DNA of 36,015 nucleotides from Streptomyces sp. NRRL S-337. GTDB lineage: Bacteria > Actinomycetota > Actinomycetes > Streptomycetales > Streptomycetaceae. Positions 1 to 7,809 of this stretch are shown here, piece after piece. The stretch is taken from the NCBI RefSeq assembly GCF_000720175.1, contig NZ_JOIX01000077.1, positions 1 through 36,015 on the forward strand, given 5' to 3'. How positions within the stretch are numbered: position 1 is the stretch's first letter; each line of letters opens with the position of its first letter. Made by a program: the position numbers and the translations under genes. The notes under the pieces were generated by a model, which was not told the origin of the DNA, did no database searches, and was given only the letters and a program-made list of their open reading frames with translations.

Positions 1-615
1 CACACCCCCCACACCCCCCACGCTCCCCACACCCCCCACGTGCCGCATGCCCCCCACACCCGCCCGGATCCCGTCGACGCGGGCACCCGGACCGTGACCA
101 TCCCCGCCCCCACGCCCGACCCGGACTCGCCCGCCGCCCGCCGCCGGCTGGTGCGTGCCGCGGACGGCCCCACCCCCGACCTCCCCCGCTCAGAGGCGAC
201 CGCCGCCGAACGGCACACCGCCGCCCCCGCCGTCGAGGACCGCCCCACCGAACGGCCCGCCGCCCCCGGCCCGGTGGTCCTCCCGCCCGCACCCGCCCCC
301 GTGGACAACAGCGCCCGCCCCCGGCTGCCCCGCCGGCGCAAGCAGACCCATCTCGTCCCCGAGCTGCGCGGCGACCCGATCCTGCCGTCCGCCGCCCGCC
401 GCGACGGCCCCGAACCCGAGCACGACCCCGGTCTGATGGCCGCCTTCCGGCGCGGATTCAGCCTCGCCGAGGACAGCTACGCCGACACCGACGGCACCGC
501 CCCGGGCCTGCGAGACGGCCTCGGCGATCCGGGCGGCAACGACCTGCACCACGACCGTGACCACGACGCCCCGATGGCGCGCCCCCGAGGAGACGACCAC
601 AACCATGGTGAGTGA
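1..615 (+). CDS. Conservon sensor histidine kinase (CvnA-type), C-terminal tail only
   Basis: The frame is open from the window edge to a TGA at 613-615, so this is the 3' end of a longer gene. What is visible is a disordered, proline-rich, acidic/arginine tail with no kinase domain. It begins with a tripeptide repeat of the His-Thr-Pro / His-Ala-Pro type (residues from bases 1-60). Near base 320 is a basic patch of the RLPRRRKQTHLVPELRG type, which is characteristic of the C-termini of CvnA nitrate/nitrite-sensor-like kinases. The assignment rests mainly on context: the next three genes are the invariant CvnB-CvnC-CvnD set. In that family CvnA is a membrane sensor with an ATPase domain that assembles with CvnB-D. 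The next gene starts inside this one (ATG at 605), giving translational coupling. A start at GTG 40 is possible on paper but unlikely. Confidence 0.75.
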   Translation, partial: HTPHTPHAPHTPHVPHAPHTRPDPVDAGTRTVTIPAPTPDPDSPAARRRLVRAADGPTPDLPRSEATAAERHTAAPAVEDRPTERPAAPGPVVLPPAPAPVDNSARPRLPRRRKQTHLVPELRGDPILPSAARRDGPEPEHDPGLMAAFRRGFSLAEDSYADTDGTAPGLRDGLGDPGGNDLHHDRDHDAPMARPRGDDHNHGE

Positions 616-1054
616 TGTGCGTACGCAGGCGCATTTGCAGCGGCAGACAGGCCAGCAGACCGATCTTTCCTGGCTGTTGACCGGGTTGGTACAGCGCGTA
701 CCGCACTCCCGCAGCGCGCTCTTGCTGTCCTCGGACGGCCTGGTCAAGGCCGCCCACGGCTTCGAACCGGACAGCGCCGACCACATGGCCGCCCTGGCCT
801 CCGGCCTCTACTCCCTCGCCCGCAGCGCCGGGGTCCGCTTCGGCGACGGCGACAACGTCCTGCAGGTCGTCGTCGAGCTCGAATCCAGCTTCCTGTTCGT
901 CTCCACCGCCGGATCGGGCGCCTGCCTGGCGGTGCTCGCCGGCCGCGAGGCCGATGTGGCGGTGCTCGGCTACGAGATGTCGATGCTGGTCAAGAGCGTC
1001 CGCCCGTACCTGGCCACCCCCGCGCGCCATCAGGCGTCCGCGGGCGGTCGTTGA
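605..1054 (+). CDS. cvnB: Roadblock/LC7 domain protein, conservon component CvnB
   Basis: 149 residues. The sequence has the roadblock/LC7 pattern: an N-terminal helix (QTDLSWLLTGLVQRVPHSR), then the strand-turn ALLLSSDGLVKAAHG, a central helix over the GLYSLARS stretch, and a final strand and helix ending near VLGYEMSMLVKSVRPYL. This is the size and order typical of CvnB. In conservons CvnB is thought to act as a platform or GTPase-activating-like partner of the CvnD GTPase next to the CvnA kinase. The ATG at 605 is preferred because a GAGGAG lies about 11 bases upstream and it overlaps the end of cvnA by 11 bp. The in-frame upstream extension to 557 has no such support. The stop at 1052-1054 is two bases from the cvnC start. 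Confidence 0.9.
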   Translation: MVSDVRTQAHLQRQTGQQTDLSWLLTGLVQRVPHSRSALLLSSDGLVKAAHGFEPDSADHMAALASGLYSLARSAGVRFGDGDNVLQVVVELESSFLFVSTAGSGACLAVLAGREADVAVLGYEMSMLVKSVRPYLATPARHQASAGGR

Positions 1055-1056
1055 CC

Positions 1057-1455
1057 ATGACCGTGCGTCGCCGGCAACGGCAGGGCGGGGACCCGTGGTA
1101 CGACGACGCGGCGGGCCGGCTGGTCCGCCCGTACACCGTCAGCAACGGCCGGACCCGTCCCACGGCGCACTTCGACCTGCTGACCATGGTGATGGCCACC
1201 GGCCAGAAGCCCGTCGCGTGCCAGGGCCCCGACTACGCCCAGGTGCTCGGGTTGTGCGGCGGGCCGGTCTCGGTCGCCGAGATCGCCGCCCACATACGGT
1301 TGCCCGCCGTGGTCACCAAAGTGCTCCTCGCCGACCTCGTGGACTGCGGGGCGCTCACCGCGCGGGCCCCCGCGGCCGTTTCCGCCGGGCCCGCGTCCCG
1401 TACCGACCGAGCCCTGCTGGAGGCGGTGCTGAATGGACTTCGCAAACGACTGTGA
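1057..1455 (+). CDS. cvnC: DUF742 protein, conservon component CvnC
   Basis: 132 residues from ATG 1057; a TTG at 1051 could add two residues and would overlap the cvnB stop. The hallmark DUF742 segment is present: DPWYDDAAGRLVRPYTV followed by NGRTRP and FDLLTMV. A C-terminal winged-helix-like half follows (residues about 65-130; motif SVAEIAAHIRLP, then KVLLADLVDCGALT). This is the usual length and layout of CvnC, whose biochemical role is not settled but which behaves as part of the conservon complex. The gene overlaps the start of cvnD by 23 bp, so the operon is compact. Third-position GC is like that of the neighbours; nothing looks damaged. Confidence 0.9.
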   Translation: MTVRRRQRQGGDPWYDDAAGRLVRPYTVSNGRTRPTAHFDLLTMVMATGQKPVACQGPDYAQVLGLCGGPVSVAEIAAHIRLPAVVTKVLLADLVDCGALTARAPAAVSAGPASRTDRALLEAVLNGLRKRL

Positions 1456-2053
1456 CCCCCGTGCCCAGGGGGACCACGCGACCGAAATCTTCCCGACCGC
1501 GCTCAAGATCCTGGTCGCGGGCGGGTTCGGGGTCGGCAAGACCACCTTCGTGGGAGCGGTGAGCGAGATCGAGCCGCTCAGCACGGAAGAGCTGCTCACC
1601 CAGATCAGCGTCGGCACCGACGATCTGGCGGGCGTCGAGGACAAGAACACCACCACCGTCGCCATGGACTTCGGGCGGATCACGCTCGGTCCCGAACACG
1701 TGCTGTACCTCTTCGGGACGCCGGGCCAGCAGCGGTTCTGGTTCATGTGGGACGAGCTGTCCAACGGTGCGCTCGGCGCGGTCATCCTTGCCGACACCCG
1801 GCGCCTGGACCAGTGCTTCGCCGCCGTCGACTTCTTCGAGCGGCGGGGCATCCAGTTCATCGTCGCGGTCAACGAGTTCGACGGCTCCTTCCACTACGAG
1901 CCGGACGAGGTCCGCGTCGCCATGGACCTCTCCCCCCAGACCCCCGTCGTGCTCTGCGACGCCCGACAGTGCAGCTCGGCCACCCATGTCCTGGTTTCGC
2001 TCGTCGAGCATCTGCTCACCCCCGTCCTCGCCGCGTCCCCGGAGCTGCCATGA
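1433..2053 (+). CDS. cvnD: Small Ras-like GTP/ATP-binding protein, conservon component CvnD
   Basis: 206 residues. The P-loop is GGFGVGKTT near residue 30. A switch-I-like segment (DKNTTTVAMDFG) follows at about 70, a G3/switch-II motif (LFGTPGQQRFWFMW) at about 90, and the base-recognition motif appears as NEFD at about 147 rather than canonical NKxD. This is the CvnD family of conservon GTPases, expected to act at the inner membrane face with CvnB and CvnC downstream of the CvnA sensor. The ATG start lies inside cvnC, and the stop shares an ATGA overlap with the GAF gene that follows, so five genes are probably translated as one coupled unit. Family identification is secure; the signal it transduces is unknown. 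Confidence 0.92.
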   Translation: MDFANDCDPRAQGDHATEIFPTALKILVAGGFGVGKTTFVGAVSEIEPLSTEELLTQISVGTDDLAGVEDKNTTTVAMDFGRITLGPEHVLYLFGTPGQQRFWFMWDELSNGALGAVILADTRRLDQCFAAVDFFERRGIQFIVAVNEFDGSFHYEPDEVRVAMDLSPQTPVVLCDARQCSSATHVLVSLVEHLLTPVLAASPELP

Positions 2054-2655
2054 ACCACCCCGTCTCCCGCGTCCCGTACGTCTCCTACGACCCGACCCGT
2101 CATCTGCTGCTGACCCCGCAGGACGACGAGGCGCCGGCGCGCGTGGCCCGGCTGCGCGCCCTCGGGATCGGTGACTCCCCGCTGCCCGCGTTCGACGATT
2201 TCGCGCGCAAACTCGCCCGCACCACGCGGGCGCCGTATTCGATGGTCAACTTCATCGACGAGCACCGGCAGTACTTCGCAGGTCTCTACACCCCGGCCCA
2301 GGACCAGGCGGTGGAACTGGGCCCGGCGCCCGCCAGCGCCCAGCCGGGCCGGGTGATGGACCGTGACCACGGCTACTGCCCGCACGTCATCGTCCGCCGC
2401 AAGGCCCTGGTCCTGGAGGACGTCTGCGATTACCCGCGGTTCGCCGGCAACCCCGTCGTCGACGAGATCGGCATCCGCTCCTACCTCGGCGCGCCGCTGA
2501 TCGACCGTACGGGTATGGCGCTGGGCACCGTGTGTGTGGTGGATCTGGAACCGCGTCCCTGGGGGCGGGAGGGACTGGAAACCATCAAGTCGATGGCCGC
2601 CGAACTCGTCGAGCAGATCCACCTGATGGAACAGCGGCAGCAGGAGACCCCCTGA
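2050..2655 (+). CDS. GAF domain protein, fifth gene of the conservon operon
   Basis: 201 residues starting at the ATG of an ATGA overlap with cvnD. A single GAF domain spans most of the protein: the N-terminal part has FARKLARTTRAPYSMVNFID, then a Cys-containing core (HGYCPHVI), a conserved stretch LVLEDVCDYPRFAGNP, and the closing strands SYLGAPLIDRTGMALGTVCV. It ends in a helix (AAELVEQIHLMEQR) that could dimerise. GAF proteins of this kind follow cvnD in a subset of conservons, where others carry a cytochrome P450. The domain may bind a small ligand or respond to redox state through the Cys, but that is inference. It is the last gene of the operon; a strong hairpin lies about 70 bp downstream. 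Confidence 0.85.
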   Translation: MNHPVSRVPYVSYDPTRHLLLTPQDDEAPARVARLRALGIGDSPLPAFDDFARKLARTTRAPYSMVNFIDEHRQYFAGLYTPAQDQAVELGPAPASAQPGRVMDRDHGYCPHVIVRRKALVLEDVCDYPRFAGNPVVDEIGIRSYLGAPLIDRTGMALGTVCVVDLEPRPWGREGLETIKSMAAELVEQIHLMEQRQQETP

Positions 2656-2723
2656 CCGGCCCCTGATCCTTGGCCTGACCTTTCCCCGACCCGCGCCCTG
2701 ACCTTTTCCCGGTTTTCTGCGTG

Positions 2724-2755
2724 CCGCGGCCCCGGCGTCCCGCCGGTGGCCGCGG
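2724..2755. terminator. Bidirectional hairpin between convergent conservon and acyl-CoA dehydrogenase genes
   Basis: A 14-bp left arm (2724-2737) pairs with 2741-2755, with a single bulged T at 2747 and a 3-base loop. All other pairs are Watson-Crick. It sits between two convergent genes, as expected for a shared terminator. There is no T-run immediately after it on either strand, which is common in high-GC actinobacteria. Confidence 0.6.
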
Positions 2756-2776
2756 TGCCGTGTCCGGCACCCGCGC

Positions 2777-4099
2777 TCAGCGCGGCCGGGCGAACCAGGA
2801 GCGCGGGCGGGACGAGCCGGTGCGCTGGCCCGGCACGGTGGGCGGCGCGCCCTCGCCGGTCCGGGCGGCGTCGGCGGCCCCGGCGGCTTCTTCTTCGTCC
2901 GGCCACTCCGAAGGCGCCAGCCGCAGCTGCTCGGCGAGCCGGCCGGACCATTCGCCCTTCGCCCGGCCCAGGGCGAATTCGCTGAGGCGCAGCAGCTGGA
3001 TGTCGGAGGTGCCGGCCGGCGCGAAGATGTGGTGGGCGTCCCGCAGGAAGCGCTCGACCGGCCGGTCGGTGAACAGCCCGCACCCGGCGTGGATGTCCAT
3101 CGCGTCCCGCGCCGACTCCAGCGCCGACTCCACGTTCACCAGCTTGGCGTTCATCAGCTCCGCATCGCACGGCAGCCCCTGGTCCAGCAGGTGCACGGCG
3201 TGGTACGCGGCGAGCCGGGCGAGCAGCAGCCGCGACTGGATGCGACCGAGCTTGAGTTGGATGTTGCCGAGTTCGGCCAGCGGTCTGCCGTACCGCTGCC
3301 GCTCCGCGCAGAACGCCGTGGTCTCGTCCAGCACCGCCTGGTGGATGCCCAGGGAGACGGCGGTGAGGTTGGGGCGCCCGTACAGCACGCTGGAGGAGTA
3401 CGCCACGGACAGCCCGTCGCCCTCCCGTCCCAGCAAATTGGCCGCGGGGACCCGGCAGTTGTCGAAGAACAGCTCGCCGAAGCTGAAGCCGTGCAACCCC
3501 ATCGCCTGCTGCTGCGGGCCGAGGCGGAACCCCGGGGTGCCGGACTCGACGAGGAACGCGGACAGGCCCTTGGAGCCCTCGCCGGTACGGACCACGACGC
3601 CGTGCAGGTCCCCGACGTGGCTGTTGCCGACGTATATCTTGCGGCCGTTGAGGACGTAGTCGTCGCCGTCCCGGACCGCCGTGGACGTCATGCCCAGTAC
3701 ATGACCGCCCGAGTGCGGTTCCGTCACGGCGATGGTCGGCAGGCAGTCGCCCGACGCGATGGCCGGCAGCCAGGTCTTCTTCTGCTCCTCGTTGCCGAAG
3801 TGGACGATCTTGGCGACGCCCAGCTGGGACGCCTGCGCCATGGCGCCCATCGCCGCACTGACCCGCGACAGCTCCTCGATGATGACGGTCTTGGCGACGT
3901 GCCCGGCGCCCATGCCGCCGTACGCCCGGTGTACGGTCACGCCGATCCACCCCTGCCGGGCGATCCGGCGCGAGAGGTCGTGGCAGACGGTACGGCTCGC
4001 TTCCATCTCCGCAATCCGGGGCCGGACCTCCCTCTCGGCGAAGTCCCGTACCCGGAGCCGGAGTGCTTCGTGTCGCTGGTCCGTGAAGTGGCGATGCAA
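2777..4099 (-). CDS. Acyl-CoA dehydrogenase family protein with apparently missing catalytic Glu
   Basis: 440 residues. The N-terminal helical domain (residues 1-120) is followed by a beta domain with the FAD-contacting stretch TIAVTEPHSGGH near residue 125, and a C-terminal four-helix domain (AERQRYGRPLAELGNIQLKL near 260). The TTG start at 4099 is chosen because GGAGGAGG lies 7 bases upstream; longer in-frame starts have no such site. The family oxidises acyl-thioesters at C2-C3 using a Glu base. At the usual YEGT position this protein reads PAGT (in FAPAGTSDIQ), and at the isovaleryl-CoA-dehydrogenase alternative position it reads Gly-Arg. So neither common base is evident. It stands alone, not beside CoA ligase or ETF genes. 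Possible roles are a non-classical biosynthetic oxidase or a binding protein. Confidence 0.85.
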   Translation of the reverse strand: MHRHFTDQRHEALRLRVRDFAEREVRPRIAEMEASRTVCHDLSRRIARQGWIGVTVHRAYGGMGAGHVAKTVIIEELSRVSAAMGAMAQASQLGVAKIVHFGNEEQKKTWLPAIASGDCLPTIAVTEPHSGGHVLGMTSTAVRDGDDYVLNGRKIYVGNSHVGDLHGVVVRTGEGSKGLSAFLVESGTPGFRLGPQQQAMGLHGFSFGELFFDNCRVPAANLLGREGDGLSVAYSSSVLYGRPNLTAVSLGIHQAVLDETTAFCAERQRYGRPLAELGNIQLKLGRIQSRLLLARLAAYHAVHLLDQGLPCDAELMNAKLVNVESALESARDAMDIHAGCGLFTDRPVERFLRDAHHIFAPAGTSDIQLLRLSEFALGRAKGEWSGRLAEQLRLAPSEWPDEEEAAGAADAARTGEGAPPTVPGQRTGSSRPRSWFARPR

Positions 4100-4227
4100 G
4101 ACAAGCCCTCCTCCGCGATCTTCCCCGCGCTGGTCGCACCCCGCCTCGGGACGGCACCGGCGGCACCGTCTGCACCGGTGGTTCCGGAACGTGATCCATC
4201 GCTTACCGGGTGCAATACCCGTTGGCA

Positions 4228-4256
4228 TACCTACTCCGGCCCACGCAAAACATCAA
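4228..4256 (-). promoter_or_regulatory. Candidate promoter of the acyl-CoA dehydrogenase gene
   Basis: On the minus strand TTGATG (4256-4251) and TAGGTA (4233-4228) are 17 bases apart, close to the Streptomyces vegetative consensus. The leader to the TTG start would be about 120 bases. Nearby GGTAT-type direct repeats (4205-4232) may be operator sequence, but this is weak. Confidence 0.35.
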
Positions 4257-4320
4257 CTGACTGGTATTACCGGAGGAGTTGGAGTGCGGAGCGCTGGCGC
4301 ACCACCCCCGGACGGCGAAG

Positions 4321-4364
4321 GGGGTGGCGTGGCTTCCCGGGCCCCCGGAAAGCCGCGCCACCCC
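4321..4364 (-). terminator. Strong terminator after the propeller-amidohydrolase gene
   Basis: Two 20-base arms (4321-4340 and 4345-4364) pair at 18 positions, with one G-T wobble and one C-A mismatch, closing a 4-base loop. It lies 35 bp beyond the stop of the minus-strand amidohydrolase gene and upstream of the acyl-CoA dehydrogenase promoter, so it should insulate the two. Confidence 0.75.
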
Positions 4365-4398
4365 AGGCCACCCCCACCGTGCGGCGGCCGTTGACAGG

Positions 4399-7300
4399 TC
4401 AGTGCGCCGGTGCGCAGCAGGACTCCCGGCGCTGCTGACGGCCCACCTCCAGCCAGTCCGTCCCTGCCGACCGGAGCGCGCGTCCGGCCTGCGCCGGGAA
4501 GGATTCGGTCAACTCCCGCTGGGTGACGACCCGTCCGCCGCGCAGCACCGCCGAGGTCCGCACCAGCGTGTCGAAGTCCTCGAAGGGATTGCCGTCCACC
4601 ACCGTCATGTCACCGAGCTTGCCGACCTCCAGCGTGCCGAGGTCGCGTTCCGCGCCGAACACCCGGGCGGGCAGCGCGGTCGCGGTGCGCAGCGTCCGGG
4701 CCACCCCGAGGCCACCGCGGTGCAGCGCACGCAGCGCCAGATGCAGTCCCAGCCCCACCGGCACCAGCGGCTGGTCGGTGCCCAGCGCGACCAGCCCACC
4801 GCCGTCCAGTACCCGCCGGTAGACCCCGGTCTCGATCGCGATGTCGGACAGCTGGGCCGGTGTCGGCCGGTGACCGGCGTTCTCCCGGACCACCGCGGTG
4901 TCCCAGGGCGGCATCAGCCGGGTGACCCGCACGTCGTCCGCCAGCGCCGGGTCCTCGCCGAGCAGCGCCGCCGCGGAGAACGGGGTCGCGATCAGATGGA
5001 AGTCGCTGCCCGTGTAGACCTCCTCGACGTCCTGGTAGGCGTGCCCGGAGCCGGACACCGCGTGCCCGAACTCCAGCCGCTGGGTGGCCTGCAGATGCGT
5101 CGTCAGGTCCTGGCCGAGCTGGATGCCCGGGGTGAGCAGATGGCTGCCGGCCCGCACCCCGAGCCGCTGGTGCGCGAACCGCGCCGCCTCCGCCATCACC
5201 CAACCCGGCGCCCGTACGTAGGTCTTGACGAAATCCCAGTCCAGGGCCGCGCCGCGGTCCAGCGAGCGACGCAGCCCCTCCGGGGTGCGGTGCGCTCGCC
5301 CCATGCTGTACGCCACCCGGCCGCCGTCCAGCAGCTCCCCGCAGGTCAGCAGCCGCGGCCCGGCCAGCACCCCGGCCGCCACCGCCTCACGGAGCCGGGC
5401 CTGTTCGTAGGAGAAACCACCGAAGGAGACCGCGGTGGTGATCCCGTACGCCAGCTGCAGCGCGGTCTGCCGGCCGCCGTACGTGATCTGCCAGGGGTGG
5501 GTGTGCGCGTCCCACAGGCCCGGCAGCACCGTCCGCTCCGAGGCGTCCACCCGCCGCGCGGCACCGGACCGGGCGGTGCGGTGCGGGCGGACCGCCGTGA
5601 TCCGCCCGTCCCGCACCACCACGTCGACGTCCTCCCGGACCGTCTCGCCGGTGCCGTCCCAGAACGTCCCCGCGTGCACAACGGTGTCCCGGGCGCGCGC
5701 CGGCCCGGTGGAGAGGGACAGCGGAACGGTCCGGGCCGGGCCGCCGGACACCGGGACCAGCCGCAGCCGCCCCGCCGAGAGGTAGAGGAGCGTGCCGGAG
5801 TCCCCGGACCACGACGGATGGTCGGCGCACTCGTCGGTCAGCTGCCGCGGCGTGCCGTCCGGCGTGCCGTCGGGCCGCACCGGCAGCACCCAGAGCGCGG
5901 ACTCGGCGATCACCGCCATCCAGCGGCCGTCGGGCGACCACACCGGCCCCGAGTCGTAGCGGTCGGCGATCGAGACGTGCTCGGCGAGGGCGAACACCCG
6001 GCCGTGGCCGGTCCCGGTGTCCAGGACCCGGATGACGTTGTAGCCCTCGCGGAAGCGGCGGTTGAGGCGGTTGCGGTCGCAGTACGCCAGATAGCGGCCG
6101 TCCGGCGACCAGCTGGGGCGGCCCGGCAGTCCGCCGGCGCCCATCGGCGCGGCCAGCACGGTCTCCGTGCCGTCGGCCAGCGTCCGTACCACGAGATTTC
6201 CCGACATGTCGAGCGCGGCCAGCCGCCCGCCGTCCGGGGACAGCGCCGGCTGCACCCGGCCGCCGGTGGCCAGTACGGTCTCCTCGCCGGTGGCGACCTC
6301 CCGCCGGCGCACCGCGAACAGCCCGTCCCGGTCGTCCGCATAGAGCAGCGCCCGGCCGTCGCGCGACCAGCTCGGCGCGGACACGTACCGGGTGGTGCCG
6401 GCCCGGACGATCCGGCGCGGTGCGCCACCGCCTGAAGTGGGCGCGAGCCACAGGGAGTTGAGCGCGGCGAAGGCCACCGTGCGGCCGTCGGGGGAGAGCG
6501 CCGGGAGGTGCACCCCGCGCAGCGGCCCGGCGGTGGTCCGCTCGAAGCCGTAGTCCTTGACACGGTAGCCGGGGCGGGAAAGCGGCAGCCGCGCGGTGAA
6601 CGGCACGGTCTCGGCGTGCTGCGGATCGTCCGGCCGGACGATCCGGAACTGCCCGCCGACCGTCAGCAGCAGCTCCTCCCGGGAGACCCAGCGCGGCGGC
6701 ACCGGCGCCACGTCCCCGTCCACCGCGACCACCCGGCCGTCGACCACCAGCGCACAGGTCGGCCCCGGGTAGTCCGTGGTCCGCAGGTACGCCAGCCGGC
6801 CGGAGGGGGCGAGCGCCGGTGCCAGCACCTGGGCGGCCGCCGTCTCGGTGTGCTCGGTGCGCACCGCGCCGCTGCCGTCGGCGGCCACCGAGGCCACCGT
6901 GCGCGAGACCAGCGCGGTGCCCGACACGGTCCCCCGGACGAAGAAGAGCCGCGCGCCGTCCGGCGACCAGCAGGGGTCGAAGTCCTCCCAGGCGCCGTCC
7001 TGGTGCGGCCCGTCCTGGCCGGGCAGCCCGGTTACCCGGGTCAGCCGCCCGGTCCGCACCTCCAGCACCCATAACCGGTACGGGCTGCCGGTCACCGGGT
7101 CGCCGCCGCGCTCCGAGGCGAAGGCGATCCGGGTCCCGTCCGGCGACCAGGCCGGGCCGCGGTCGTCCCAGGGCCCGTCGGTGAGCTGCCGGAGGTCCGA
7201 GCCGTCGGTGGCCAGCGTCCACAGGTGGAAGTTGCCGCCCCGGTAGGCGCAGACCGCGATCCGGCGGCCGTCGGGGGAATGCACCGGACGGGTCGGCTCC

Positions 7301-7626
7301 AGATCGGGCGGGGTCAGCGCCACCGCCTCGCCGCCGGCCCGGGGCAGCGACCACAGGACGTTCTGCACCTCGGCGACCAGCCGGTCGCCGGCGGGGGCGA
7401 GCGAGGCCGCGCCGTTGGTGGCGGCCGTGAAGGAGAGCGCACCGCCGGACGCGCCGGCGTCCTGGGCCGCGGCGGTCGGGGCGCCGACGGCGACCCCGGC
7501 CAGGCCCGCGGTGGCCGCGGCCGACGCCGTGCCCTGCAGAAACCTGCGGCGGGAGAGGGGTGCGGCCCGAAAGGACGAGGGGGCGGGCGCGTCGGAAATG
7601 TTCTCAAAACCGTCCGTGGTGTCCAA
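4399..7626 (-). CDS. Tat-exported beta-propeller (PD40/TolB-like) plus amidohydrolase protein
   Basis: 1075 residues. The N-terminus has a twin-arginine signal (LSRRRFLQG near residue 25, then an Ala/Gly-rich hydrophobic run ending AAAQDAG), so export in folded, probably metal-loaded form is expected. Residues about 60-650 contain some ten TolB/PD40 blades marked by WSPDGTRIAF, WSPDGARLFF, LSPDGRTVAF, WSPDGRYLAY and similar. Residues about 680-1060 form an amidohydrolase domain: HxH metal motif in LWDAHTHPW, a candidate carboxylated Lys in DFVKTYV, His residues in LEFGHAV, and the catalytic Asp in ALGTDQP. The closing TIM-barrel signature LGTLEVGKLGDMTVVDGNP is complete. The TTG start at 7626 is chosen for AGGAGG four bases upstream and because it gives a normal Tat n-region. 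The substrate is unknown; a peptidase or prolidase-like role is plausible. Confidence 0.85.
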   Translation of the reverse strand: MDTTDGFENISDAPAPSSFRAAPLSRRRFLQGTASAAATAGLAGVAVGAPTAAAQDAGASGGALSFTAATNGAASLAPAGDRLVAEVQNVLWSLPRAGGEAVALTPPDLEPTRPVHSPDGRRIAVCAYRGGNFHLWTLATDGSDLRQLTDGPWDDRGPAWSPDGTRIAFASERGGDPVTGSPYRLWVLEVRTGRLTRVTGLPGQDGPHQDGAWEDFDPCWSPDGARLFFVRGTVSGTALVSRTVASVAADGSGAVRTEHTETAAAQVLAPALAPSGRLAYLRTTDYPGPTCALVVDGRVVAVDGDVAPVPPRWVSREELLLTVGGQFRIVRPDDPQHAETVPFTARLPLSRPGYRVKDYGFERTTAGPLRGVHLPALSPDGRTVAFAALNSLWLAPTSGGGAPRRIVRAGTTRYVSAPSWSRDGRALLYADDRDGLFAVRRREVATGEETVLATGGRVQPALSPDGGRLAALDMSGNLVVRTLADGTETVLAAPMGAGGLPGRPSWSPDGRYLAYCDRNRLNRRFREGYNVIRVLDTGTGHGRVFALAEHVSIADRYDSGPVWSPDGRWMAVIAESALWVLPVRPDGTPDGTPRQLTDECADHPSWSGDSGTLLYLSAGRLRLVPVSGGPARTVPLSLSTGPARARDTVVHAGTFWDGTGETVREDVDVVVRDGRITAVRPHRTARSGAARRVDASERTVLPGLWDAHTHPWQITYGGRQTALQLAYGITTAVSFGGFSYEQARLREAVAAGVLAGPRLLTCGELLDGGRVAYSMGRAHRTPEGLRRSLDRGAALDWDFVKTYVRAPGWVMAEAARFAHQRLGVRAGSHLLTPGIQLGQDLTTHLQATQRLEFGHAVSGSGHAYQDVEEVYTGSDFHLIATPFSAAALLGEDPALADDVRVTRLMPPWDTAVVRENAGHRPTPAQLSDIAIETGVYRRVLDGGGLVALGTDQPLVPVGLGLHLALRALHRGGLGVARTLRTATALPARVFGAERDLGTLEVGKLGDMTVVDGNPFEDFDTLVRTSAVLRGGRVVTQRELTESFPAQAGRALRSAGTDWLEVGRQQRRESCCAPAH

Positions 7627-7809
7627 CGATCCTCCTGTGAACGGGAGTTGCGGCACAGGCGCCAGGAAAGAACCGGCTGATCGTGTCACGGCCCGCACCC
7701 GACCGGCCAACCCCGCCACGCGCGCCCCGTGGCGCTCCGCCGCCCGGGACGCGAGAGTGGACGCCGACGACTCGTCAGCCACCGGCCCCGGCAGTCAGGA
7801 GACGACGCC

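Noticed and set aside
2481..4199. 572-codon minus-strand frame
   Set aside because: It overlaps the acyl-CoA dehydrogenase in another frame and the end of the GAF gene; no motif.
4279..6435. 718-codon open frame on the plus strand
   Set aside because: It lies antisense to the propeller-amidohydrolase; Arg/Pro/His-rich composition, no motif, no start signal.
5387..7354. 655-codon open frame on the minus strand in a second frame
   Set aside because: It is a +1 frame shadow of the amidohydrolase gene with Arg/Ala/Gly-rich translation; the real frame has complete WSPDG and HxH motifs.
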